Shown here piece by piece: positions 53,179 through 63,452 of a stretch of 64,000 nt of DNA. Origin of the DNA: Mesotaenium endlicherianum (lineage: Eukaryota > Streptophyta > Zygnematophyceae > Zygnematales > Mesotaeniaceae). The number at the start of each line of letters is the position of its first letter. The first letter of the stretch is position 1. The stretch covers positions 655,602 to 719,601 of the forward strand of contig WELA01003606.1 in the NCBI GenBank assembly GCA_009602735.1, in the 5' to 3' direction. Below the pieces are notes generated by a model, which was given only the letters and a program-made list of their open reading frames with translations, had not been told where the DNA came from and made no database searches. The position numbers were made by a program, and so were the translations under genes.

Positions 53179-53682
53179 TGTAGTGATTTGAGTTCTACTA
53201 CATTAGTTTGCATATATTTTGATGCTTCAAATTATACTTAAAGTAGTATTGTGTGAATTCAAGTGTGAATAGATACTTTAGTGACTTGGTTCATGTCCTT
53301 TGAACCCTTCTAAGGCATTTTCGAAGTTAGAGGAAGGACCTAGAAGAACTCCATGTGGCAAAAGTCAAATTTGCCATTTTTAGGTCAAAAGGACATGTGT
53401 ACATTATTCTAGAAAGAGGTGGCAAGTTTTGGGATGTGTTCGGTGCCAGCAGTAAAACATGCACACTCCTAAAAATTGCTTATGTAGCAAGTATATAAAT
53501 AAGAGCTAGAACATAGAAAGGCAGTCCAGAATCACTCTTGTACTTGCCAAATTCCAAAAACATATTAACTTTCAAGAAGCCATCTCTCTTTCAAGAAGCT
53601 ACCACTTGTGTTCAAAGATACTTGTCTTGAATAGGCAAAGTATTATATTTCACTAAGTACTTTATCTATCTGTTTCACTACA
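53179..53682 (+). repeat. 3' LTR of element I
   Basis: 504 bp, TGTAGTGATTTG to TTTCACTACA. It carries CATGTG (53352-53357) where G has CACGTG. Confidence 0.92.
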
Positions 53683-54114
53683 GCACCGTTGCTGCAAGTA
53701 GGGGTAAACGGGCCCTGGGGAGTTGAATGTTGAGGCAAGTCGGCCACCACTTGGGCGCGTAGGACGGCGGTAGCAGCAAGTCGCGCTCCACGGACGCCAC
53801 GGCGGCCCGCAAGTGGTCACACACTCGCTGGGCCTAGAGCCGAGCAGCGGGCTGCGGGCACATCCTCAGGGACAATTAACAAGGTACCTGTACCCGCCCT
53901 GACAGAATGCACTGGACCTTGACAGGTACTGGCAAGCGCGTGTGAGCGGGCCCCAGACTATTGTCTGGCTCAAATAACCCAAAAGAGCGGGGCAATTGTG
54001 CCAAGGGAGTAGGACTATGATTGTGGTCGGGCTCGGTGACAGACTTTGGACGCGGCTCGTGGGCGGCCACGCGCCGAATATGGACGGCGTGAGCCCCCTT
54101 GGCTTGCGGCTTGG
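53683..54114. other. GC-rich stretch, no gene seen
   Basis: Notably richer in G and C than the surroundings. Short open stretches only, no motif recognised. It lies between I's LTR and a family-J LTR. Confidence 0.35.
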
Positions 54115-54308
54115 TGTCGCACCTTAAATTGTCGTAGGCTAATAACGTCGGTGTTGCTGCCTAATGGGCAATGGATAAAAATCCCTCCAAGGTTAGTTGT
54201 GGGAAAAGCCCGATACCTTCTTGGAACATGTAAGAATGACTATACAATAGGGAGATGAGAGAAAGCTACTAAAATGAGAACCAGCCAGCTATGGCCGACT
54301 ATAAAACA
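54115..54308 (-). repeat. Family-J2 LTR (copy 1, solo)
   Basis: About 194 bp, similar to 54955-55147 in the same orientation. No internal sequence adjoins. Confidence 0.65.
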
Positions 54309-54954
54309 ATGTGAAAGACCTTATCGAAACTGGTCGGATTTGGAACAAAATTTTTTTGTTTGTCGGAGGAGCAGACGTAGGCTGTGATGGTCGAGTTGCT
54401 ACTGGTGAATTCAATTGTGGGAGAAGAAAGAAGAAAGGACCAACTCCGTGATTGTGGTTCTCAGCAGCAATATAAAATTCAACTCAAGGGAATACTCCAG
54501 GTCTATTCAGCACTCATTGACAAGTAGAGGCGTTAGATAGGCTTGAGAGTAAGTAATGTTTTGGAGAATTTTAGTAGTAGCTTGCGAACATACAATTCCT
54601 AGTGCTCAAGTAAGCATGGGACACACCTATTAGTATCGGTCTGGCATGCATTCTAGGCTAGCTCTTGCTCTCTCTCTTTGCTCAAAATAATGTTTAGCTA
54701 AGAATGCAATGCTGCGTGGTAAGGCAAAACGCGTACGACTCTGGAGGTGCGGATAACAGTGAACAGTGCAACGCATACTGCCGACCAAGCAAAGGATGTG
54801 GTTGGTACAACTCTTACACTCCCTAACTAATGAGGGCAACCCAACCACGTTGTAGTGCTCTGTGCAACCCTCCCGCTACCTAATGGCCTTGGTTAACCGG
54901 TGGCAACGATCTTTGTTGAATGAACATGCTAAAGACAAGCTGGTATATGACAAC
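54309..54954. other. No gene seen
   Basis: Sequence between two J2 LTRs, with no ORF of interest. It may be the DNA into which one of them inserted, or a divergent internal remnant. Confidence 0.35.
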
Positions 54955-55147
54955 TGTCGCACCTCAAACTGTCGTAGGCTAATAACGTCAGTCCTGCTAC
55001 CCAATAGGCAATGGGGAAAAATCCCCCTAAGCTTAGGTGAGGGAAAAGCCCAATGCCTTCTTGGAAATAAAAAGTGGATCAAACAGTAGTGAGATGAGAA
55101 AGAGCTACTAACACGAGAACCAACCAGCTATGGCCGACTATGAAACA
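54955..55147 (-). repeat. 3' LTR of element J2
   Basis: 193 bp, on the minus strand TGTTTCATAGTCGGCC to GGTGCGACA. A run of G on the minus strand (55148-55154) directly precedes it, consistent with a polypurine tract. Confidence 0.7.
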
Positions 55148-56060
55148 CCCCCCCAAGCGGAGGTGGAGGGGCGAACAGAAAGACCAGATAGAGAAGCGGA
55201 AGAGGGAGAGATCAAATAGATCAGAAGTGAGAGCCTCAGGAGAGGAAGTTTTGAAGAAACCCGGTGGTACATATTCTAACAAGAATGTCTGGAGCGTAGT
55301 GACGAAGCTTAGATGTCGTGGATGGTGTAGAGAGTGGGATCGACACAAGAACAACGACTATCGACAAAGGGCGTGCGAGTAGCGTCCCGTGCGAAGAGGT
55401 AGAAATTGTTGATGAGGGTTTGGCGGATGGCTGCAGTATGTAATGGAGTCGAGAAGGAGCTGTCTGCCAGCAAGGAGCGTTTCCACCATGGGAGACCCTG
55501 GGTACCTGCGTAGGAGAACGACAGAAGGAAGCAGGGAAGGAGGAACCACGGGTGGGAGTGCTAACCTACGTAGGGCAGAGTGGACAAGCCCACACTCCAA
55601 TGGGTACTTGAGTAAGAGGGGGTCAAAGGCAGTTTAGGTGCCAGCCACGATCGCATGCATCACGGAGCAACACAAAGGCCGGACAACAAGCGGAATCGCA
55701 ACTAGAGAAAGGGTGATTGGTTGGGATAGTAGCAAGAAGGGAATTGATTTTGTGGCAAATGTTTGGGAGATGACACGGTGCACAATTAGTGATATGCTTG
55801 CGTGACATACGTTTGTCAGACCCCTCTAGTGTGAGCACCCCATTTAGTGAGACGGTGCACACACGCAAAATAATGGGAACGGCTTACACATCTAGGGTAT
55901 CTTGTGTTTTGCCCTACAAGTAAACGTAGTCCCATACCTCAAACTTAACTAAGTGAGGTTTGTACACACCATTGCACAGACGAGCGCACCGGCGGTTTTT
56001 ACGATGCTCGGCAGTCACGTACCATCCCACGGCCCCCAGTGATGCAAGTGCTGAAATGAT
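55148..56060 (-). pseudogene. Element J2 integrase tail with PHD-finger-like motif
   Basis: Minus-strand order: EHRKNRRCARLCNGVYKPH and a DYVYL block (integrase C-terminal barrel type). Next is a conserved GVLTLEG and NCAPCHLPN segment. Then comes LLRDACDRGWHLNCL, followed by a PPL-type and WACP sequence (about 55570-55700). The CDxGWHxxCL...PPL...VP.G.W.CP pattern is that of the second half of a PHD finger, a zinc-binding reader of histone tails. It occupies the place where chromoviruses have a chromodomain. The rest to 55148 shares LEYVPPGF with 23028-23539. Confidence 0.6.
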
Positions 56061-56299
56061 CATACTCAACTGAACATGCTAGAGATGAGCTGACATTAGG
56101 TCCTTCCTCTGAGACACAGTGTGCCGCGTTGAGAGGTCGGGTGGACCAAACAAGGTAGATAGGAAGACCCCCACGCGGAGGGACTGGATGCAACCCAACG
56201 TAGTGGGAAGCATTAGGTTGGAACCTCACGCGCCGGTTTGCGTCTTGCAGGCTAGCCTGCATGGCAACCAATTGTTGGCGGAGAAAAAAATCCTGCGAA
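56061..56299. other. Spacer inside J2
   Basis: Minus-strand sequence joins integrase-tail and gag-like parts. No domain recognised. Confidence 0.35.
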
Positions 56300-57860
56300 G
56301 TAGATCATGTGGGTGCAGTACTGGCTTGAAAGGCTGGCGCTGGTGACGGGGCAGGAGCATTGGCAAGGGAGAATGCAAAAATACCAGCAGACGGTGGTGC
56401 GGGCAAATTGGCAGGAGACGCAACTAGTGGTGGGAAGGCATAACCAGGGAACTCCAGGGACGGAGAAGGAGACCCAGGGGAAGCAGCTAAACCTGCAAGT
56501 GCTGCGGAATGAGCTACGTAGTAAGAGGGTGCCTGGCCGGGGTGTAAAGCAAGAAACAAACTGGTGGAGTCGAGCCTTTTTGTGGTTTGAACACCCATCC
56601 CTGTGGCGCCTTTTGCAGATGCTGGAGCAAACTGCTCTTAATTACGTGCCCACGTTGGCGGCAATGGTCACACGTCGGGATTACTTGCTTGGGAGCCGTG
56701 GCGGGAGCAATTTCCATCGCACCTGATGTTGCTGGTGGTACCTGCACTGCGTTAACTCCTACCACGCTTGCCCTACCACCCCTACGCTTAGCTTGTGATG
56801 CCGCTTGCACCACCTCGATCTGCTCAGCCCACAAGCACACGTTGTAAATATTGCGTTGGTGCTCCATGGTCAATACCAGCTGGTGATTAATAGTGGCACA
56901 TAGCGCGGAGGATGCGGAGAATGCAGTGATGAATTTTGATGCAAGCTGCTGTCACATCAGTATACATGCCCGTATCCTCACGTAGCTGCTGGAAATGTTC
57001 ATAGACCGTATTAGGAGTCTCCTTAGGTTGCCGCATGAAATCACAAAGCTCGTCTTGGCGAGCACGCGAGTTAGCGGGGAAACGTTGGCAAAACAATTGA
57101 AGGAGAGCATCGTTACGATCCAACACTGCACCAAGAGCTGGGCCATAAAGGGAAAGGACTGCTTGCTACTGGCGCCTCTAGATTGCGCGGGTGTGACGGC
57201 CTTCAATGCGGGTGGCAACCACTTCAATCAGGGTAACGTATCCGGGCAACGCCAGCTCAGTTGGACCTGGCGGCTTGACTTTACCTGCAGCCTCCCCAAC
57301 CAACGCTAACTCCCTACCAACCCCTCCCTCTAGCAAAACTCCCTGGCCTTGGGCCCTCGAGTCCAGACCAGCAGCGGCAGCAGCAACTACAGCAGCTGCA
57401 AGATCCATTTTCGCAGCAATAGCTGCGACTGCAGCAGCTGCAACAGCAGCAGCCTGAAAGTCAGCTGGCCCCCCCGGCCCACCCACTGAGGGAGCATCGA
57501 CTATATGGGAAAGAGAGCATCCACATTGGCATCTATAGGAGCATCAACTGGCACGTTGAGAATAATCTGAATTTCTACGACGCGGAAATGCTGGTAAAAA
57601 GCAAAGTTTCTCCAGCTAAGTGTGTAGGCAAGGATTGGAAGTAGTCATTGCGAGTCACCCTATGGTTGCGCGCTTGCAATAGTGCTACAGACGCATCAAT
57701 TTTAGAGAACAAAGTCACCCTATGGTTGCGCGCTTGCAGTAGTGCTACAGACGCATCAATTTTAGAGAACAAAGTCGGCAAGAACAGGCCATTTGCATGC
57801 CCAATATAGGTTTGATACGACATGGCAAACTTTGAAGACCCCGCCATTAATACTGACTAA
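56300..57860 (-). pseudogene. Element J2 gag-like region
   Basis: From right to left: NGLFLPTLFSKIDASVALLQ with a 60-bp tandem repeat, then an Ala-rich segment (57178-57486). A gag core follows with LLQLFCQRFPANSRARQDEL, FMRQPKETPNTVYEHFQQL and REDTGMYTDV. A zinc-knuckle-like CDHCRQRGHVIKS (near 56660) and a Pro/Ala-rich tail come next. The core pattern is that of retrotransposon gag. Broken. Confidence 0.6.
57653..57772 (-). repeat. 60-bp tandem duplication (20 codons) in J2 gag
   Basis: Two adjacent 60-base units (57653-57712 and 57713-57772) differ at one base (57679/57739). It duplicates the peptide TLFSKIDASVALLQARNHRV in phase. The near identity implies a recent event, after which little time passed. 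Confidence 0.9.
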
Positions 57861-58080
57861 TCCTCGTGATGAAACTCGTCACCCCCCCCTACTCTAAGGC
57901 TACCCCCATCAGCAACCCACGAGAGCAACAAGGTTGGCAACTCAAAACCTGACAAATCGGGCTCTTGAATGTGAGCTTGGTCAAGCCGGTTTACGCCGTA
58001 TGCTTGTGCGTTTAGTTCAGCTAATACGCTCGTCCGCTTAGACCGTTACATGTAAAATTATTCCAAGTCCGCTTAGTATA
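57861..58080. other. Junction region, no gene seen
   Basis: 220 bp between J2 and F, no recognisable LTR or primer site. Confidence 0.35.
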
Positions 58081-59400
58081 CCTAGTACGCAAGTCTCAAT
58101 GGCGTCGATGTGACGTAGAGTTGTCCGTGAATGGTAGATTCTCTGTTAACAAGAGCACTTTGTCGCCCACATAGAATGTCACTTCCCTCTGTGCTTGTTA
58201 GCATACTTGACCTACTCTTCTTGTGCCTTCCGAATACACATCTTTGCCATGTTATAAGTCTTTGCCATCTGCTCCATAAAAGCTTGTGTAGCAGAAGCCT
58301 GAGTCTCCTTGGCCTTCTCGAGCAAGATGTTCCCTGGATGATATACATTTTGCCCATATACCATAGTGAATGGTGACTGTTTGGTAGATCCCTGCATGCT
58401 GTTGTTGTGGGGAAACTCCAACCTTGGCACCTTCGTGTCCCACTCTGAAGGGTCTTCCATAGTGAAACTCCTGAGCACCTCTTGCAGAGTTCTGTTGAGC
58501 CTCTCACTCTGCCGGTCTGTTTGAGGATGATAGGAAGTGCTCATACTCATCTTGGTCCCCATCAAAGTAAACAATGACCGCCAAAAGTTGCTAGTAAACC
58601 TTGAATTCCGATTTGAAACAATCACCTTCAACAACCCATGTAGTATGAAAATATGGTCAAAGAATAACCGTGCCACATTTGCTGCTGTAGAAGTCACCTT
58701 CATGGCAATGGCGTGAGCCATCTTGATGAATCTATCGAACACAATCCGTACTGCATTGTGCCCTTGACCACTAACTGGTAATGATGTGATGAAGTCCATA
58801 GCAATTTGCTCCCAAGGATACTCTGGAATAGGCAGGGGTAGCAAGGTACCTTCCTTCATTTGATTTGGTGTCTTGTATTTCTGGCACGCATCGCAACTCC
58901 TGATCCACTCCTTAATGTCCTTGTCCATATTTCTCCAATAGTACTCTCGTTTTAGCACGCTTGCCGTCTTCTTGCTTCCAAAGTGTCCAGCATATAAGCA
59001 ATCATGATGCTTCGCAAGTAGTAGATCTCGTAGTTTCTTGATGTTTGGTACCACCACTCTCTTGGAATCACCATAATACCATATGCCGTCCTTCTTCTGC
59101 ATACTTGAGTTAAACTCAGCTGCTCCACAATCTGTAAACTCTGGGTCCTCCTCATGACCTTCCTTAAGTTTCTCCTTGAAGTCCATACTCTCCTTGATGA
59201 TCAAGACAGTTGCAAGGTCACACCTCCTGAATAAAGCATCTCCAGGGTTGATTTTCTCAGGTAAGTACTCAATTTTGTGGACGAATTGTTGCAGAAACTC
59301 CATCCACCTTGCCTGTCTTGGTGTCAACGTTGGCTGCGTCATGAATCTCTCCAAGCTCTTGTGGTTGGTCTTGATAAATATCTTTCATTTGTCCACATAA
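58081..59400 (-). pseudogene. Element F integrase
   Basis: Zinc finger: KHHDCLYAGHFG, SCDACQKYKTP. Core: WEQIAMDFITSLPVSGQGH (first Asp), VSNRNSRFTSNFWRSLF, TSYHPQTDRQSERLNR. Tail: FPHNNSMQGSTKQSPF. Compare E at 27267-28330. The left end stops before the chromodomain. Broken. Confidence 0.85.
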
Positions 59401-60430
59401 CATCGTCAAATCCTTAAAACCTGGATAATAGCCAACATCTCCCGCTCGTGTGCTGCATAGTTTCGCTCAGCAAGACCCAACTTCCTGCTCTCATAGGCCA
59501 TAAGTTGCAATCCTTTGCCCTGGTCTTGGAGAAGAATGGCTCCCACTGCAAAGTTTGATGCGTCCGTGATGATGGTGAAAGGAAGCTGTGGACTTGCAAT
59601 TGCCAACACAGATGCCTGTGTCAACGACTTCTTAATCTTCTCAAAGGCTTGTTGCTCCTTGTCACCCCATAGCTACTTCTCCTGCTTCTTCAACATGTTC
59701 GTGAGCGGTGCACACACCTTGGCAAATTCTTCAATGAAGCGTTAATAATTTGCCATGCCAAGGCAGGCTCAGGAAACTCCTGAGTTGATGAGTATCAGCA
59801 GGTACCGACCAATCTCTGACTGCTTGCACCTTCTTTTGCTCCACGTGGACTCCTTCAACTCCCACTATGTGTCCAAAAAACTCAACTTCCTCAAGACAAA
59901 TGTCACACTTGCTGATCTTCCCATACATCTTCTGATCTCTCAAGACCTCCAACACCTTCTCGAGATGCTCCACATGCTCTTTCAAGGTCTTTGATTAGAT
60001 CAAGATGTCCAAAAATACCACCACAAACCGGTCCAAGTCGGGTCCGTAGTATTCATGAGTTCTATGAATGTAGTAGGTGCATTAGTCAACCCAAAAGGCA
60101 TGACTATGAACTCGAATAAGCCATAGCAAGTCCTAAAAGCAGTCTTCTTAACGTCTCCTTCCCCAATCCGTACTTGGTGATAGCCACTCCTCAAATTGAT
60201 CTTCGAGAAACACTTCGCTCCAACACGCTCGTCAATCAACTCATCCTCTCGTGGCAGTGGGTACCTATTCTTGATAGTGATCGTGTTGAGCGCTTGGTAG
60301 TCGACGCGCATCCTCATAGCCCCATCCTTCTTCTTCACAAATAAGACTGGCGCTGCAAATGAAGACTGGCTAGGTCGGATGAATCCTTTCTCCAATAACT
60401 CTGACAGCTGCTTCTTCAACTCATCCAATT
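59401..60430 (-). pseudogene. Element F reverse transcriptase and RNase H
   Basis: [66 protein letters not shown]. Thumb: [17 protein letters not shown]. RNase [19 protein letters not shown] and AAHEREMLAII. Sequence 60431-60904 continues as the RT linker ([15 protein letters not shown]). Broken. Confidence 0.85.
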
Positions 60431-60904
60431 CCGCAAACCAATTGTTGATAGGCGGGCCTCACTGGTGGCTTGCTCTTTGGTTCCAACTCGATCTTGTGCT
60501 CTATAGCTCTCTGTGGAGGTAATCCTGCAGGTAGCTCCTCAAGATTACGCACTTGAACTCCTCCAACGGCGCCTTAATTTGGGCAAGCATCTCAGCAGGC
60601 TTTTTCTTCTCTTAAGCAATTGGGCTCTGCTCCTTTTGAGCAAGAAGATCAGACATTGTTACTTGCTCCTCTAACAACGCGCACTCGTCCAGGCATTTAA
60701 AATTCACACTTCCTCCATCTAATGATCGGGCCAGGACCACCAAAATAAGGTACATCTCCTTTACCTGATTCACCCTGCATACCTTTTTAACTTGCAGGCT
60801 CGACAGAAGACAGTTACTTGTGGTCGTATCTACCTCCACCTGTTCGCTGTCTCCATTTGACCATCACGCCCTTCAACTTTCACTTGTCCCGTGCTCTAGT
60901 GCAC

Positions 60905-61463
60905 TCAGTAATGCAATCAGTAAACTCATACATAAGCAAGGTTAGAAGACAGTGCGTATCAATGGCTTCTCGCCTTGGATTCAGATCTCTCTCAGTAAGC
61001 TGTACAAGAGAGTTGGCCTCGTTTTCGAATGCCAAACTCGAGAGCAATCCTAGCGTATGTACATGGAATGAGTTTATTGTTCAACGGCCAGTGCGATGGC
61101 ACCGCCTACCCGGGAGTTAACCACGTTGGTAGGACCTCGGTTAACCAAATCCACCGCCATCTCCCATCATCCCGAATCGCCATCCATCATAGGGATGTCA
61201 TCTGGCCATTCATCTAGCATACCATACTTCGATGCATATCGAGGCAGTTCGCTGCTACCGATTACGGAAGTCAGCTGGCTGTCAAAGAATGTGTCAGCAA
61301 GCTGACTTAAGTTGACTTCAGCCTGCTGCTTCCGGCTGAGTCATTAAACTGATATTTAATAAAGTCCAGCAGACTGATTATTAATTAGAGTTCAGCAGGC
61401 TGAACTTAATTAACTATTATATTTAAATGAACATTATATTTACTAATATAGTGATTCATTACA
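60905..61463 (-). repeat. Partial family-B LTR inside element F
   Basis: Matches 38940-39502 of element B; its LTR end is at 61463 (TTACA). GTGCAC lies directly at both edges (60899-60904 and 61464-61469), but E has these two GTGCAC words in the corresponding uninterrupted sequence, so this is not a target duplication. Confidence 0.88.
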
Positions 61464-61790
61464 GTGCACCACACTTGAGTCTCTGCTCATTCGCCAAATT
61501 TGCCTCCTTAGGCTCATAATGCTTCTGCACAGGAATTCGCCACTCTTTCAACAGCTTCTTGTGCACAAAGTTTGCACTTGTGCCACTGTCAACCATATAC
61601 TTTGCCTTGTTGCCGTTGACTACTCCTTCCACGATAGTAGGCCTATGAATATCTTGTCTTCCACTTCTTGGCAGGCTCCTTGGGATAATCTCCTTGTGAG
61701 TTTCCTTCTTCACGCCAGTAGACACCCCAGAACGACTTCCTGACGTCCTCCTTTTTCTTGCTGTTGAGGTTGCTTCGCCTTCACACAATA
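61464..61790 (-). pseudogene. Element F protease
   Basis: [17 protein letters not shown] holds the active-site D-S-G. It is flanked by RPTIVEGVVNGNKAKY and [15 protein letters not shown], matching E at 29640-29800. Broken. Confidence 0.8.
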
Positions 61791-62640
61791 ATCTGGAGCC
61801 GAATGCCCCAAGCTTGCCACAATTATAGCCGGGTCCTCTTGGCTAGTAATTCTTCTCCCTGCGCTTGTTCTAAACAAGTCCCAACTCCATAGGTATAGGA
61901 CCTTGTCCACTCGTGCTTGGTGCTTGAGATCCAAAGGTCAATATCCTCCAAAGTTGTGGTTGCCCCACTGCCTCTAGCTATACTCCACAGCATCAACTCT
62001 CGTCGCCAATGCCATCATTTCTCCAAGATTGGTAGAGTTCTTGAGTGCCACTTCCTTGGCTACAGTTGGCTTGAGTTCCCTCTTGAACTTGTCTATCATC
62101 TTTGACTTGTGCATAGATGGGTGTTGAAATACCAGCTTGTTGAAGCGCGATACATACTCTTGAACACTTCCTCGTTGACAAAGGCGCACCAATGGGTCTC
62201 GGGCCGTAGCTTCGGGTGCAATAGGTTGAAATTGCCTCATCAAGCTGATTAACAGTAGTAGGAACTCCTAACAGCTGCTCTTCTTGCTCATACCAAGCTC
62301 CAGCACTTTTTCTCAATAAAGTGATCACAAAGGCAACTTGCCTGTCCGACGTGAGCGCAAAATCCTCCATAAACTTATTTACTCCAACAATCCATTAGTG
62401 AACAGGCAGCGATCCACGCTCTCCAGTGTATACTTCAAGCTTTGGCGCACGCACTTGCGATGCGGGTGGAATAATTGGTTGCACCATTGGTTGAACATGG
62501 ATTGGTGTATAGCAAGTGCAGGTGCCAAGCTCGTCGAAGCAACGTTCCTCACAACATTTTGCACCATTCTCTCCACCTTTGCGCGCATATTTTGGTGAAA
62601 TTGAGTGTAGAGTTCTCCCCAATTGCAATTGCCATTTGGT
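61791..62640 (-). pseudogene. Element F gag
   Basis: Gag core with [52 protein letters not shown]-terminal MQAMLNQMAIAIG marks the right end, where sequence changes to the recombinase-like fragment. Matches C and E. Broken. Confidence 0.8.
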
Positions 62641-62649
62641 TTAGCATCG

Positions 62650-62945
62650 CCTGCATCTCTGAGTATCGCAAACAAGCACTATACATGAGCATCATCGCGG
62701 CCACCTTCATGAGCGATGCGGCGGTATCACGTGGCCCTGCGTGCTTTTCAAAAATTGCAGTAAGGGTGCAGGGTGCGACCGGCATCATGGTGTGCTTGGG
62801 TCTGGGCAGCAACCTTTGCGCTGCTTTCCTAAGGGTACTAATTTTGTCGTGCGATGTGGGGCTAGGTGGCTCCGCTAATCGATGCACGCAAAAAATTGTT
62901 GCTGACGACAAATGGTATATAGACCAGGTGACACGCTCCTGGATG
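62650..62945 (-). pseudogene. Tyrosine-recombinase-like fragment fused to gag
   Basis: Minus-strand open reading begins near 62911 and gives ATIFCVHRLAEPPSPTSH, then STLRKAAQRLLPRPKHTMMP and VAPCTLTAIFEKHAGPRD, ending LMYSACLRYSE. This fits the end of the N-terminal SAM-like domain and the start of the catalytic domain of tyrosine recombinases. LRYSE (compare the family's LRxxE box) carries the first catalytic Arg. The remaining catalytic residues lie beyond the end of the fragment. The same frame then continues into F's gag at MQAML. Such recombinases are carried by DIRS-like elements and Cryptons and are common in algal genomes. It is a captured piece, not a working enzyme. What else: host recombinase-domain gene fragment. 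Confidence 0.65.
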
Positions 62946-62956
62946 CTCCGATACCA
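62946..62956 (-). other. Primer binding site of the G-type chimera
   Basis: On the minus strand TGGTATCGGAG, immediately after the LTR at 62958. Initiator-Met type. Confidence 0.85.
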
Positions 62957-62957
62957 C

Positions 62958-63452
62958 TGTAGTGAAACAGATAGATAAAGTACTTAGTAATACAGAATAC
63001 TTTATCTATTCAAGACAAGGATCTTTGAACACAAGTGGTAGCTTCTTGAAAGAGAGATGGCTTCTTGAAAGTTAATATATTTCTGGATTTTGGCAAGTAC
63101 AAGAGTGATTCTGGAATCCCTTTCTATGTTCTAGCTCTTGTTTATATACTTGCTACATAAGTAATTTCTAGGAAGGTGTATGTTGATGTGTTGGCACCCA
63201 ACACATCCCAAAACTTGCCACCTCTTTCTAGAATAATGTACACATGTCCTTTTGACCTAAAAATGGCACATCTGACTTTTGCCACATGGAGTTCTTCTAG
63301 GTCTTTCCTCTAACTTCGAAAATGCCTTGGAAGGTTCAAAGGACATGAACCAAGTTACCTATTCACACTTGACTCCACACCATACTACTTCAAATATTTT
63401 TGAAAACATTAAAATATATGCAAACTAATGTATAATAACTCAAATCACTACA
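62958..63452 (-). repeat. Family-G LTR, 5' LTR of a chimeric element
   Basis: 495 bp, on the plus strand TGTAGTGAAAC to CACTACA. With a primer site on its left, it is the 5' LTR of a minus-strand element. That element's following sequence is the recombinase-like piece and C/E/F-family gag, not G-family gag. It interrupts the family-B gag at 63453. It carries CATGTG in sense orientation (63283-63288). Confidence 0.9.

Larger units (their letters stand above)
54955..57860 (-). mobile_element. Element J2: short family-J LTR element (fossil)
   Basis: Minus strand: 3' LTR and purine tract, an integrase tail plus a PHD-like finger (55148-56060), then gag-like sequence (56300-57860). No reverse transcriptase is seen between, so this is a shortened copy. 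No 5' LTR was recognised on the right. Broken, with several breaks. Confidence 0.6.
58081..62640 (-). mobile_element. Element F: Ty3/Gypsy chromovirus, sibling of C and E (fossil)
   Basis: Minus strand, same family as E over gag, protease, reverse transcriptase, RNase H and integrase. No LTR of its own family is seen at either end, and the chromodomain end is absent. A piece of a family-B LTR lies inside it (60905-61463). Broken, many breaks, probably older than E. Confidence 0.85.

Noticed and set aside
57178-57486. Ala-rich open stretch as a host gene
   Set aside because: It lies between gag-like segments of J2 on the same strand and is compositional; treated as part of the element.
60899-61469. 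GTGCAC as target duplication of the family-B LTR
   Set aside because: Both GTGCAC words are present in sibling element E without the LTR.
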